Origin: G963677915 sp963677915
GTDB taxonomy: Bacteria > Bacillota > Clostridia > Lachnospirales > Vallitaleaceae
Assembly (NCBI GenBank): GCA_963677915.2
Contig: CAXXGE010000038.1
Location: 62,001-126,000 of the forward strand
Reading direction: 5' to 3'
DNA length: 64,000 bases
In this document: in pieces, positions 1 to 8,796 of the stretch
Layout of the letters: each line of letters opens with the position of its first letter
Position numbering within the stretch: the stretch's first letter is position 1
The notes under the pieces: generated by a model
The model's input: the letters and a program-made list of their open reading frames with translations, nothing else
What the model was told of the DNA's origin: nothing
Databases searched by the model: none
Translations under genes and position numbers: made by a program

Positions 1-876
1 GAAATTGAAGGACATACTGGAATATATTGCGATAAACACGCTTTTGGAAGCGATGGTATTATTGTCATCAATAAAATCAAACCGCATGCTGATTTTAAAG
101 GTCCATACGAGAGTGGCTTGGTTAAAATGATGTGCATTGGCCTTGGAAAACACAAGGGTGCTATGGAACTCCATAAACTTGGTTTTGAGAGCTTCAAGAA
201 TGTTTTGGAAAAAGGTGCGGGCGTTTTTTTGAAAAATGCACCTGTGTTGTGTGGTGTCGGCATCGTTGAAAATGCATATGATCAACCTAGTGTTGTTGAG
301 GTAATTGAGCGTAACCGCATTTTGGAGAGGGAAAAAGAATTACTTGAACTAGCCAAAGAGAATGTTGCTCAAATTGGCATTGAAGATATTGATGTTCTGA
401 TAGTCGATAAAATAGGCAAGGAAATAAGCGGTGAGGGAATGGATCCCAATGTAACGGGAAGACCGGGTTCGTATCTGAATGATGGGTTTGACCATGTAAA
501 GATCGACCAGATAGTCGCGATGAGCGTTTCGAAGAAAAGTGCCGGCAACGGTGCGGGGATAGGAATGGCTGACATAACCGTCCTGGAATGCATAAAGGAT
601 CTTGACCTAGGAGCGATGTATACCAATTCAATAACAGCAGGCATCCTTGGACCATCTAGATTGCCCATTATTCTAAACAACAAAGAAGAGGCTGTAAAGG
701 TTGCAATAAAAATATGTAAGAAAAAAAACAAGAAAGAAGTAAGACTTGTAAGAATAAAAGATACATTGCATCTGGATGAAATAATGGTATCGAAGGCAGT
801 TGCAGATAAGATTCATGAGGAAAAATATGATGTCATAGACATCAGAATGAATGCCTCACTCTTTGAAGAATGGTAG
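1..876 (+). CDS. LarA-family (lactate racemase domain) nickel-dependent epimerase/racemase, 5' truncated
   Basis: The frame is open from the first base of the window, so the gene starts upstream; the first in-frame TTG (118) is not a real start. The 291 visible residues carry family features: an N-terminal stretch INKIKPHADFKGPYESGL, then KMMCIGLGKHKGA, and a glycine-rich SAGNGAGIGMADIT stretch near residue 185. LarA proteins bind a nickel-pincer nucleotide and racemise or epimerise 2-hydroxy acids; characterised homologues include lactate and malate racemases and D-gluconate 2-epimerase. The gene lies 48 bp before a KDPG aldolase start, in one operon with KDG kinase and a Ni/Co permease, which favours a sugar-acid substrate (inference). 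The exact substrate cannot be read from sequence. larB, larC and larE are not in the window. Confidence 0.8.
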   Translation, partial: EIEGHTGIYCDKHAFGSDGIIVINKIKPHADFKGPYESGLVKMMCIGLGKHKGAMELHKLGFESFKNVLEKGAGVFLKNAPVLCGVGIVENAYDQPSVVEVIERNRILEREKELLELAKENVAQIGIEDIDVLIVDKIGKEISGEGMDPNVTGRPGSYLNDGFDHVKIDQIVAMSVSKKSAGNGAGIGMADITVLECIKDLDLGAMYTNSITAGILGPSRLPIILNNKEEAVKVAIKICKKKNKKEVRLVRIKDTLHLDEIMVSKAVADKIHEEKYDVIDIRMNASLFEEW

Positions 877-924
877 GCCTGCATGGGTCTTGAGGCGTTT
901 AATTGTCAGATAGGAGAGAAGAAG

Positions 925-1563
925 TTGAACAGTACTGTAAAGAAAATCAATGAAAATAAAATCATAGCGATCTTCCGGGGGGTAGATCTGGAAAAGGTTA
1001 TACCAGCTGCAAGAGCGTTGCTTCGAGGTGGCATTAAGTTGATGGAAATCACATTCGATCAGACCAGCTTAACATGCGAAGAGGATACTTGCTCAGCAAT
1101 AAGGAAGCTAAGTGATTTATCCGATGAGCTGTGTATTGGTGCGGGTACAGTTATGACAGAACAACAAGTCGAGGCGGCTGTGGCAGCTGGTGCTAAATAC
1201 ATCATATCTCCCAATACAAATATTGACGTCATCAAAAAGACAATAGAAATGAATGCTGTATCGATACCGGGTGCACTGACACCATCTGAAGCTTCTGCTG
1301 CTTATGAAGCGGGTGCGCACTTTATCAAGATGTTTCCTGCAGGAAGTTTAGGTCTGGATTACATTAAAGCAGTACGTGCACCATTGAAACATATTCCTAT
1401 GCTAGCGGTTGGAGGCGTCAACGAACACAATATCGGTGATTTCTTTAAAACAGGCCTTTGTGGTGTGGGAATAGGATCCAACATTGTAGACTTGAACTTG
1501 ATTAATAATGGGAAATTTGAAGAACTCGAGTTATTGGCTAAAAAATACACTTCGCAAATATAA
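925..1563 (+). CDS. eda: 2-dehydro-3-deoxy-phosphogluconate (KDPG) aldolase
   Basis: Class I TIM-barrel aldolase of the KDPG/KHG family, cleaving KDPG to pyruvate and glyceraldehyde 3-phosphate. Visible motifs are IIAIFRG at the N terminus, the glutamate of LMEITF, GAGTV, and the Schiff-base lysine in FIKMFPAG. I chose TTG 925 (MNSTVKKINENKIIAI, 212 aa, normal family length) because taggagag sits 6 nt upstream; the in-frame ATG at 883 adds 14 residues that do not resemble the family and has no good ribosome binding site. The kdgK start follows 13 bp after the stop, so the two are co-transcribed and complete the KDG to triose route. Confidence 0.93.
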   Translation: MNSTVKKINENKIIAIFRGVDLEKVIPAARALLRGGIKLMEITFDQTSLTCEEDTCSAIRKLSDLSDELCIGAGTVMTEQQVEAAVAAGAKYIISPNTNIDVIKKTIEMNAVSIPGALTPSEASAAYEAGAHFIKMFPAGSLGLDYIKAVRAPLKHIPMLAVGGVNEHNIGDFFKTGLCGVGIGSNIVDLNLINNGKFEELELLAKKYTSQI

Positions 1564-1576
1564 AGGAGAAAAGAAG

Positions 1577-2599
1577 ATGGGAAAAGTAGTTTGTTTTGGT
1601 GAAATAATGGGACGCTTAAATCCTGAAGGTTATTTGCGGATAGGGCAAGCAAAAAAACTGGAATTATCTTTCGCGGGAGGAGAAGCAAACGTTGCAGTTT
1701 CCTTGGCGAATTATGGACTTGATGCGGATTTTGTAACAAAGCTGCCAGACAATGATCTGTCAAAAGCAGTAATCAGAGATCTCAAGGGTTATGGTGTAGG
1801 TGTATCTAATATTGTATTTGGCGGAGACCGACTAGGCATGTACTATGTTGAGAAGGGTGCGTCACAGAGAGCATCAAAAGTCATATATGACAGAAAATAT
1901 TCTTCTATTTCGATGGCTGAAAATGGAGACTTTGATTGGAATGAGATTTTTGACGGTGCGACTTGGTTTCATTTTACAGGAATAACAGCTGCACTATCAA
2001 AAAACTGTGTCGATATCTGCAAGAAAGCGTTGAAAGAAGCAAAAAGACGAAATATTACAGTAAGCTGTGACTTGAACTATCGGAAGAATCTTTGGTCTCC
2101 TGATGAAGCCAAAAGCACGATGACAGAACTTATGGAATTTGTAGATATTTGCATTGCGAATGAAGAGGATGCTGAAAAAGTGTTCGGAATCAAAGCGGAT
2201 GATACCAATGTTTCTGAGGGAGCTATCAGCCACCAAGGATATATCGAAGTTGCAGAAAAACTTGTGGAAAAATTCGGTTTCGACAAAGTCGCAATCACTT
2301 TAAGGGGAAGCCTGTCAGCCAGTGATAATACTTGGGCGGCTATGCTCTATACTGGTGGTGAAAGCTTTTTCTCGAAAACCTATAAGATACATATTGTTGA
2401 TCGAGTAGGGGGAGGAGATTCTTTTGTTGGCGGATTGCTATACGCACTTATCTCTGAATTCGGATCACAGAAAGCAGTAGAATTCGCTGTTGCGGCATCA
2501 TGTCTAAAGCACACGATTGAATTTGACTTCAACCAAGTAAGTGTTGAGGAGGTAGAAAGATTGATGAAGGGTGATGCCTCCGGTAGGGTGCAGAGATAA
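1577..2599 (+). CDS. kdgK: 2-dehydro-3-deoxygluconokinase (PfkB family)
   Basis: PfkB-family carbohydrate kinase of 340 aa that phosphorylates KDG to KDPG for the preceding aldolase. The N-terminal signature FAGGEANVAVSLANYG and the C-terminal catalytic signature DRVGGGDSFVGGLLYAL, with the catalytic Asp in GGGDSF, are both present. Start ATG 1577 is preceded by aaaggagaa at normal spacing; the longer frame from 1508 overlaps the aldolase gene and lacks family similarity. It sits between eda and a GntR regulator in a tight operon. KDG kinase is the likeliest specificity given the neighbour; other 2-keto-sugar kinases of the family cannot be fully excluded. Confidence 0.9.
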   Translation: MGKVVCFGEIMGRLNPEGYLRIGQAKKLELSFAGGEANVAVSLANYGLDADFVTKLPDNDLSKAVIRDLKGYGVGVSNIVFGGDRLGMYYVEKGASQRASKVIYDRKYSSISMAENGDFDWNEIFDGATWFHFTGITAALSKNCVDICKKALKEAKRRNITVSCDLNYRKNLWSPDEAKSTMTELMEFVDICIANEEDAEKVFGIKADDTNVSEGAISHQGYIEVAEKLVEKFGFDKVAITLRGSLSASDNTWAAMLYTGGESFFSKTYKIHIVDRVGGGDSFVGGLLYALISEFGSQKAVEFAVAASCLKHTIEFDFNQVSVEEVERLMKGDASGRVQR

Positions 2600-2638
2600 T
2601 ATCAAACTAGATTTTTTTGTTGAACGAGGGTGGTCGGT

Positions 2639-3307
2639 ATGGCTTATAACAGTAATGCAAAAGATAGGGCTTATGATTTTATCATTGATAAAATTAAAAA
2701 TAAAGAATGGTCTCCTGATCAGAAAATTTGGACTGAAGATGTATTGGTTCAAGAAATTGGGGTTAGCAGAGTTGCTGTCCGTAATGCGGTTGAAAAACTC
2801 GTTGGGATGGGGATTCTAAAGAAACTTCAAGGTTCAGGTACTTTTGTCAATACACTTGATGCTATTCCGTTAAGCAATGTGTCACTAGTTCATATTTCTA
2901 GAGCGGATATGGTTCAGATCTTGGATCTAAGGAAATATATTGAACCTGCAGCGGTTGAAATGTTTATTCTTCATGCTTCGGATGATGATATAAATGAACT
3001 TTCTCGTATTTATGATGAAATGGTACGTTGTTCTGAAGATGAAAAGAAATTTTACAAAGCAGATTTTGAATTCCATAAAAAAATTGCCAATGGCAGCAAT
3101 AATAGATTTCTTATTTCCATTCAAAACATGTTGGTGGATATATTTGAAGATCATCAAAAAGTACTATATTCAAATATCGGACCTGGCATAGGCATTGAAT
3201 ATCATGAGAATATTTTGAAGTACATCAAAATGCGAGATGTCGAACTGGCAACATTATTTATGAGAAAGCATATAGAAGCGGCAATAGATGCGTTGGAAAG
3301 GAAATAG
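2639..3307 (+). CDS. GntR/FadR-subfamily (FCD) transcriptional regulator 1
   Basis: A 222-aa regulator: an N-terminal winged helix (YDFIIDKIKNKEWSPDQKI, then VLVQEIGVSRVAVRNAVEKL) and a C-terminal all-helical FCD ligand domain with the metal-binding Asp/His pattern (FYKADFEFHKKIA). FCD regulators commonly sense sugar acids such as uronates and gluconate, fitting the operon. Start ATG 2639 follows gagggtggt. It is inside the operon (40 bp after kdgK, 13 bp before the transporter), so it probably autoregulates the operon. A close paralogue lies at 8797-9465 on the other side of the IS4/intron insertion. Confidence 0.88.
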   Translation: MAYNSNAKDRAYDFIIDKIKNKEWSPDQKIWTEDVLVQEIGVSRVAVRNAVEKLVGMGILKKLQGSGTFVNTLDAIPLSNVSLVHISRADMVQILDLRKYIEPAAVEMFILHASDDDINELSRIYDEMVRCSEDEKKFYKADFEFHKKIANGSNNRFLISIQNMLVDIFEDHQKVLYSNIGPGIGIEYHENILKYIKMRDVELATLFMRKHIEAAIDALERK

Positions 3308-3320
3308 GTGATAGTAGACT

Positions 3321-4340
3321 ATGCATATGGCAGACGCCCTGATATCACCGCTAGTCGGTGGTGTCATGTGGGGGGCATCCACAGGAACAATTGGATATGC
3401 AGCAAAGAAGATGAAGCTTGATTTGGAAGAGAAGAAAATCCCCTTAATGGGCGTGATGGGAGCATTTGTCTTCGCAGCGCAGATGCTGAATGTCACAATC
3501 CCTCTCACTGGATCGAGTGGACATATAGGCGGGGGTATCCTGCTAGCTATTTTACTTGGGCCTTACGCCGGTTTGCTGACAATAACAGCGGTATTGAGCA
3601 TACAGGCGCTGATGTTTGCCGATGGTGGCCTGCTGGCACTTGGTTGCAACATCATCAACATGGGGTTCTTCGCTTGCTTCGTCGCCTATCCGTTTATCTA
3701 CAAACCGATCATCCGAAAAGGCGTTACGAACAAAAGGCTCATGGCAGCTTCTGTTCTTTCGGCGATAGCAGGCCTGCAGATGGGAGCGCTCGGCGTTGTC
3801 CTGGAGACGGTCCTGTCAGGCAAGACCGAGCTGCCTTTCACACAATTCCTGATGTTGATGCAGCCAATCCACCTGGCAATCGGTATTCTTGAGGGTATCC
3901 TGACGGCAACGGTCATCTCTTATGTTTACAAGGAGCGACCGGAGCTTTTGGGGGCTTCGGTTGGAGGTAACGCCACTATAAAAGCATCCCTTAAAAAGGT
4001 CTCGGTCGTATTTCTGGCCACTGCCTTGATTCTTGGTGGATTCTTCTCAAACTATGCTTCGGAATTGCCAGATGGACTTGAATGGTCGATAGAGAAAATT
4101 ACCGGTTCAGCCGAACTGGAAGCACAGGGAAGTATCCACGGCATTGTGTCCGCAGTTCAGGAGAAAACCTCTTTATTGCCAGACTATGATTTCAAAGCGG
4201 GCATAGGTGGTGGCACATCCTTCGCGGGACTTCTCGGCGGTATGGTGACGTTGTTCGCTGTTATTGCCTTTGCTCTAGTGGTTAAACTATATAAAAGAAG
4301 GAAACTTCTTTGTAAAGGAGAAGCTAATGATATTGGATAA
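3321..4340 (+). CDS. CbiM/NikM-type nickel/cobalt transporter with PDGLE (CbiN-like) C-terminal domain
   Basis: A 339-aa multispanning membrane protein. It begins MHMADALISP, the N-terminal Met-His metal-binding signature of CbiM/NikM that fixes ATG 3321 as the start, and carries GSSGHIGGGILLAILLGP. After about residue 230 comes an extracytoplasmic segment with PDGLEWS, the fused CbiN/PDGLE domain, then a last membrane helix. These are substrate-binding parts of ECF-type Ni/Co importers; no ATPase (CbiO) or CbiQ gene follows, but CbiMN units are known to retain some uptake alone. Placement in an operon with a LarA-family nickel enzyme argues for nickel rather than cobalt. It overlaps the next gene by 14 bp. 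Confidence 0.87.
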   Translation: MHMADALISPLVGGVMWGASTGTIGYAAKKMKLDLEEKKIPLMGVMGAFVFAAQMLNVTIPLTGSSGHIGGGILLAILLGPYAGLLTITAVLSIQALMFADGGLLALGCNIINMGFFACFVAYPFIYKPIIRKGVTNKRLMAASVLSAIAGLQMGALGVVLETVLSGKTELPFTQFLMLMQPIHLAIGILEGILTATVISYVYKERPELLGASVGGNATIKASLKKVSVVFLATALILGGFFSNYASELPDGLEWSIEKITGSAELEAQGSIHGIVSAVQEKTSLLPDYDFKAGIGGGTSFAGLLGGMVTLFAVIAFALVVKLYKRRKLLCKGEANDIG

Positions 4341-4773
4341 CCTAAAGAACATTAATTGTTATAAGGGCATCAGTAAGAATATGGATATCGCAATAGATTA
4401 TCTGATGAATTGTAATTTTGAGGATTCTGATGTCGGAAAATATGATGTGGACGGCGAAAACATATATTGTATTATTCAAGAGTATGCGACGAAAGCTATA
4501 GAAGATGGCAAATTCGAAGCTCACAGGAACTATATTGATATTCAACTTGTTTTGAAGGGAGAAGAATATATTGGCTATGCTCCAGTGAAAGATTTGATTC
4601 CGATTGGAGATTATGATTCCAACAAGGATAAAATCAACCTATCTGGTGCGGGAGAAATGCATCTAATAAAATCAAACATGTTCGGCATATACTTTCCACA
4701 CGATGGGCATAAGCCATCAATTCATCATACAGAAACAAATATTAAAAAAGCAGTCGTAAAGATTAAAGTATGA
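4327..4773 (+). CDS. YhcH/YjgK/YiaL family protein (DUF386)
   Basis: A 148-aa cupin-like protein, the usual family length. Signature segments are FEAHRNYIDIQLVLKGEE in the middle and FPHDGHKPSIHH near the end, with the conserved Glu/His metal ligands. The family includes EbgC and the sialic-acid operon protein YhcH, proposed to act as sugar anomerases/mutarotases or isomerases; the role is not settled in most cases. The start overlaps the end of the transporter gene with a good aaaggag site, so it is translationally coupled. In this operon it would act on an open-chain or cyclic sugar acid (inference). Confidence 0.85.
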   Translation: MILDNLKNINCYKGISKNMDIAIDYLMNCNFEDSDVGKYDVDGENIYCIIQEYATKAIEDGKFEAHRNYIDIQLVLKGEEYIGYAPVKDLIPIGDYDSNKDKINLSGAGEMHLIKSNMFGIYFPHDGHKPSIHHTETNIKKAVVKIKV

Positions 4774-4801
4774 ACTTAAAGTCGATTACAAGAAATGAGG
4801 A

Positions 4802-5023
4802 ATGATAATGATTGTATCAATCGTCAGAAAGAGTTTAATTGAATATTATGAAAAGCTTATTGCTAAAGGTGCTTTGGTGTATATAAATGTGCTGCAACAA
4901 ATTGAAAATGTTTCAGATGAGGAACTGCTCAATATTATCAAGTATCAACATCAAAATCCAGATTATGACTTTGATGTTCCGGTTGAAAATCTGGGAGCAC
5001 AAGAAAAATCGTGTCGAAAATAG
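4802..5023 (+). CDS. small protein of unknown function, paralogue of the 50186-50371 protein
   Basis: A 73-aa acidic, helical protein (71 aa if ATG 4808 is used, which is better spaced from atgagg). I do not recognise a family. Its core, SLIEYYEKL then a G-L segment then a Glu/Leu-rich SDEELLNII, aligns without gaps over about 38 residues with the small protein at 50186, which also lies in a sugar operon. It is the last gene of this operon; 48 bp downstream the IS4 element begins, so any further genes have been displaced. Confidence 0.6.
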   Translation: MIMIVSIVRKSLIEYYEKLIAKGALVYINVLQQIENVSDEELLNIIKYQHQNPDYDFDVPVENLGAQEKSCRK

Positions 5024-5722
5024 ATTCCCCCAAATATGATAACTTCACACAGTGTTTGGTATTAATATACTGTTCAACAGTCCGGTTTTCTTTCCAGAGC
5101 ATGAATCCCTCCTAAACAGATTGCCAACTGTTTCATAGATAAATTGATAATTGGATCACTAACTCAACTTTCCCGTGTGTCCTGAATCAATGATTCAGTG
5201 AAAGGAGGAACGACAGAATCAGAGAATGCTCTGCATTAGATGGAGGAAGGCCCTCCGTGGTCGGTATTCAGGTGCAGGCCGCAAACCACCACTAGGTGCT
5301 GTAACCAAAAGTTATGGTATTGAGCGTAGATGGAAAAGGCTGTTATAACAGTCAGGTGTATGTCATGAAGCTGAACAAAAGTAAATAGCTGATGAAGCAT
5401 CGATAAGAGTATGAGTGTAGTCGAAACCAGAAGATGGGAAGACGGCTGGGATAAGTCTGACAGAAACCTGATTACCGGTCAGACGGCTACCGGTGTATAG
5501 GCTACAGGAGCATGACATAGGCTATTGCAGGGAACAGGAGACTCCTAGGCAGAAATGATAAGTGAAAAATCCAAACCTGACACGTAAAGGATGAAAGTAA
5601 CGATGTTCTGCGTAGGTGCGGAGAAACTCGTAGTAGTGATGAAGTTGCTGTAATGGCAATGGAGCAAAGGGGTTTCGTTATCTACACTTTCGAAATATTA
5701 CAACCAGAAATGGGAGGATTTT

Positions 5723-6970
5723 ATGGAGGAAGGAAAAGCGTTTGATATAACAAAGAAAGAAATATGGCTGGCCTACAAAAGCGTGAAAGCAAATCGAGGG
5801 GCTGGCGGTATTGATGATATTGACTTTGATAAATATGAAGAAAATCTGGGAAATAATCTATATAAACTCTGGAACAGAATGTCATCAGGGAGTTACTTTC
5901 CAAAACCAGTCAAAGGTGTGGAAATTCCAAAGAAAAATGGTAAGAAGCGTCTGTTAGGAATACCAACCATAGACGACAGAATTGCCCAGATGGCTATCAA
6001 AAACAGGATAGAACCAGTATTGGAGCCGGTATTTTATAATGATTCGTATGGATACAGACCCAACAAGTCAGCTATTGACGCAATAGGAACAACACGTGAA
6101 CGATGCTGGAAGATGCCATGGGTTTTAGAGTTTGATATTGTCGGGATGTTTGACAACATAGATCATGAAAAGCTCATGAAAGCGCTAAAGAAGCATGTAA
6201 GCGAAAAGTGGATATTGCTTTATACAGAAAGAAGCCTAAAAGCACCAATGAGCATGCCCAACGGAGATATAATAGAGCGTACCAAAGGAACCCCGCAAGG
6301 CGGAGTTGGTAGTCCAATCTGGTCCAATCTATTCATGCATTATTGTTTCGATAGGTGGATGAGCGCAAACTTCTCGGGAAATCCTTGGGTCAGATATGCG
6401 GATGATGGTCTGGTGCATTGTGTTAGCAAGAAACAAGCAGAATTTATTAGACGGAAACTAGAAAATAGATTTCAAGAATGCGGTTTACTAATGCATCCAG
6501 AGAAAACCAAGATAGTTTATTGCAGAAGTGAGCGGTTTGACGGAGAAAAGCATGAGAATGAAAAGTTCGACTTCCTAGGCTATACATTCCAAACGAGATG
6601 GATAAAAGGAAGAAACGGTGTATTCATGAAAGGTTTTTCCCCTGCGGCCAGCAAAGAAGCAAGTCAACGTATCAGGTCTAAAATCAAGCAAATCATTAAG
6701 CAAAATGCTACAGCGAGTATCGAGCAATTAGCGTCACTTATTAATCCTATTGTAAGAGGCTGGTTGAATTACTTTCGTGTATTCTTTAGAAGTCTGGCTG
6801 ACAAGGAAGCTAATTACATTAATTTTGCCCTAGTCGGATGGATTAGAAGAAAATTCAAAAGCGTTCAGAAAAGTCGAAAGAAGGCATGGGGAAAACTTGT
6901 GAACTGGGCGAAGTACAACTGTGAACTATTCTATCACTGGCAATTAGGAATTATACCAACGTCTGGATAA
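5723..6970 (+). CDS. ltrA: group II intron reverse transcriptase/maturase
   Basis: A 415-aa intron-encoded protein. RT blocks are in order: GYRPNKSAIDAI, FDIVGMFDNIDHEKL (first catalytic Asp), TKGTPQGGVGSPI, VRYADDGLVH (the YADD catalytic box) and FLGYTF. They are followed by the maturase (X/GIIM) domain with VRGWLNYFRVFFRS. There is no Cys-pair HNH endonuclease domain at the C terminus, so it is of the shorter, endonuclease-lacking kind. Start ATG 5723 follows gggagga. The frame is intact and all catalytic residues are present, so the intron may still be mobile. Confidence 0.95.
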   Translation: MEEGKAFDITKKEIWLAYKSVKANRGAGGIDDIDFDKYEENLGNNLYKLWNRMSSGSYFPKPVKGVEIPKKNGKKRLLGIPTIDDRIAQMAIKNRIEPVLEPVFYNDSYGYRPNKSAIDAIGTTRERCWKMPWVLEFDIVGMFDNIDHEKLMKALKKHVSEKWILLYTERSLKAPMSMPNGDIIERTKGTPQGGVGSPIWSNLFMHYCFDRWMSANFSGNPWVRYADDGLVHCVSKKQAEFIRRKLENRFQECGLLMHPEKTKIVYCRSERFDGEKHENEKFDFLGYTFQTRWIKGRNGVFMKGFSPAASKEASQRIRSKIKQIIKQNATASIEQLASLINPIVRGWLNYFRVFFRSLADKEANYINFALVGWIRRKFKSVQKSRKKAWGKLVNWAKYNCELFYHWQLGIIPTSG

Positions 6971-6973
6971 CAA

Positions 6974-7007
6974 GAGCCGTATGAAGCGAGAGTTTCACGT
7001 ACGGTTC
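6974..7007 (+). ncRNA. group II intron domain V
   Basis: A 34-nt hairpin with the canonical sequence frame: it opens gagccgtatg, has a gaga-type tetraloop region, and closes cgtacggttc, with the AGC-type catalytic stem base. It lies 3 nt after the RT stop codon and before the domain VI hairpin, as expected. Confidence 0.9.
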
Positions 7008-8443
7008 TGTGAGAAGTTTGGGGTGTAATTCCCCTTGCTTACTCGACAGCCCAAATCAGCAAACAAAGCCTTGATATATGAGGCTTGCTGACCAATCCAA
7101 TGCTGTAGTTGACTTTTGATAGTATCAGTGCTGTCTTTGACAGCTGTTCCGATGTGTTCTACGAACAAACCCATCAAGCTTTGAAGGGCTGTGACATAAT
7201 CCATATCCTGAACGTCCTCGCAGTACCTGAAGAAGAGTTCGCCGAAGGTTTTGGTGTCCTTTTCTTCCCTGCGTAACCATTCAAGGATAATATATCTGCA
7301 ATAAACGATTGTTGTGTGGCTGATCAACAAATCGTAGCTTCTTCCTTGGAACTCGCTGCCGAGTTTCATAAAGGATTTAACTGATTTGAAAAAAACCTCA
7401 ATTGACCACCGGTTGCCATATACGCGGATGATTTCCTTATCTAAAATCGTCAGATCCGTACTCAAGACAGCAAGCCACTCTCCTTTGTTGGTGCGATTTC
7501 TGACAAAAACAATCTTTACAGGAATACCTTCTTTGGTACTGGCAACAATGGAACCGAAGATGCCACCACCACATTCTTTTCTGACCAGCTTGCGAAGTGC
7601 TTTTAGATCATAGAGTTTGCCTTTGTAACGATATTTTGCATTACCTTTTTTGACCATGCCGATCACATCAAGACCTTCTGCAAGTACGGCTTGGATCATT
7701 GGTTCATTGGTAAACCAGGTATCCATAAGGACATAATCGGCATCAATACCATGAGCCAATGCTTCTTTTATGAGCCGTATGGCTGCTTCGGGTTTTTTGA
7801 GCAAGGCTTCGTTCCGGCGTTTGAACCCGTTGGTCCGTTTGTCGATACTGTCATTGATATTCTGATAACGGTTGTCTTCGTTGGTTGATGAAAGCATTGT
7901 GAATCCTGTAGGAACAAAGCTGTAGCCGTCAGACCAACCAAGGGTCAACATCATGAATCCTTTTTGATACTTGTGGGAAGCATGATCATATATCTTTGCC
8001 AGCAATTCAACTGCCTTGCTGCGGTTCCTCGTAACAATGGAATCGTCAAGGATCAGTACGTTGACCCTCTCTGGTCTTGTAAGTCGGTTGAACGAAGCTA
8101 TAACCTTCGTTGCCAGCAGCAAGAGAAATCTCTTCCAGTTGTAGGTTGTCTCATTCAGAAACCTGTAATAGGTGTTCTTGGAAACGGCTTCGCCACCACG
8201 ACTGGAATCGAGGAATCTAAAGAGGTTCTTTCCTTGGAAAACAAGGAAAAACAAAAACTTGAACACTTCATAAGCGGAATGACCGCAAGCCTTGCGAATA
8301 CCGGATTTCCTGAGCAACTTGGCAATGTTAAGGTCGGAAAAAGCTTGAAATAATGCAACCTGAGTCTGTTCAGATGAGTCGTTGTGCTGTATCATATATG
8401 CATGCACCTTTCTTGTCTGGTTTATGATTTCTGGCAATCTCAT
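6995..8443 (-). CDS. IS4-family transposase, 3' end displaced by the group II intron
   Basis: A DDE transposase of the IS4 superfamily: first Asp in VLILDDSIV, second in DYVLMDTWFTNE, and the family Y-(2)-R-(3)-E-(6)-K signature in YGNRWSIEVFFKSVK. The native part ends at 7048; the last residues (about 16, from RVSKGNYT on) are read from the intron end and are artefactual. Joined across the intron the gene would end ADLGWES and stop, so the intron replaces only the last few codons. About 465 native residues remain, so the enzyme could still be functional. Confidence 0.9.
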   Translation of the reverse strand: MRLPEIINQTRKVHAYMIQHNDSSEQTQVALFQAFSDLNIAKLLRKSGIRKACGHSAYEVFKFLFFLVFQGKNLFRFLDSSRGGEAVSKNTYYRFLNETTYNWKRFLLLLATKVIASFNRLTRPERVNVLILDDSIVTRNRSKAVELLAKIYDHASHKYQKGFMMLTLGWSDGYSFVPTGFTMLSSTNEDNRYQNINDSIDKRTNGFKRRNEALLKKPEAAIRLIKEALAHGIDADYVLMDTWFTNEPMIQAVLAEGLDVIGMVKKGNAKYRYKGKLYDLKALRKLVRKECGGGIFGSIVASTKEGIPVKIVFVRNRTNKGEWLAVLSTDLTILDKEIIRVYGNRWSIEVFFKSVKSFMKLGSEFQGRSYDLLISHTTIVYCRYIILEWLRREEKDTKTFGELFFRYCEDVQDMDYVTALQSLMGLFVEHIGTAVKDSTDTIKSQLQHWIGQQASYIKALFADLGCRVSKGNYTPNFSQNRT

Positions 8444-8796
8444 TTTACCAAACAGATGGGTGCATTTTCATGTCAAGAGATACATGTTTTTATTAAGTTA
8501 CCGCCACTTCACAAGGCTTTGCTGCTGATTTCGTGGTGGGAAAGTTGAGTCACTAACAATTAATATTTCAAAGTCTGGAAAGAAAACCGAGCTGTTGAAC
8601 TATTTAGTTTCAATTAAAATACCTGTTAATTAGTCGCCGATTACAAGCGGACTTTTGTAGCGGTACGAATTTAATTTGCTGCTTAAGGTTACAAAGAAAT
8701 CGTCCTCTGCCCCTAGCTATTAAAAATGTTGTGTTTGCTGTATAATATACTTAAATCAAGCACTTAATATGATATAGTAGTTTGGAAGGGATTTTT

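Larger units (their letters stand above)
5175..7047 (+). mobile_element. group II intron with intron-encoded reverse transcriptase
   Basis: The intron begins with gtgtg (5175), the typical group II 5' end, after the exon actcaactttccc. It runs through about 550 nt of structured, non-coding sequence (domain I-IV region), the RT gene at 5723-6970, domain V at 6974-7007 and a domain VI-like hairpin with ggggtgtaattcccc, and ends near ctcgac at 7047. Joining 5174 to 7048 restores the IS4 transposase end as ADLGWES followed by a stop, which supports these boundaries. The exact 3' base is uncertain by 1-2 nt. Confidence 0.82.
5072..8600. mobile_element. IS4-family insertion sequence carrying a nested group II intron
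   Basis: The ends are an imperfect inverted repeat of about 27 bp: 5072-5098 (gttcaacag, 2 nt, cggttttctttccaga) matches the reverse complement of 8574-8600. Inside each end is a second shared block, actcaactttccc at 5162-5174 and its complement at 8538-8550. Between them lie the minus-strand transposase (to 8443) and the intron at 5175-7047. No clear target duplication was found. The element separates the sugar-acid operon from the second GntR gene. Confidence 0.8.

Noticed and set aside
118..876. TTG at 118 as the start of the LarA-family gene
   Set aside because: The frame is open to base 1 and the upstream residues match the family, so the gene simply begins outside the window.
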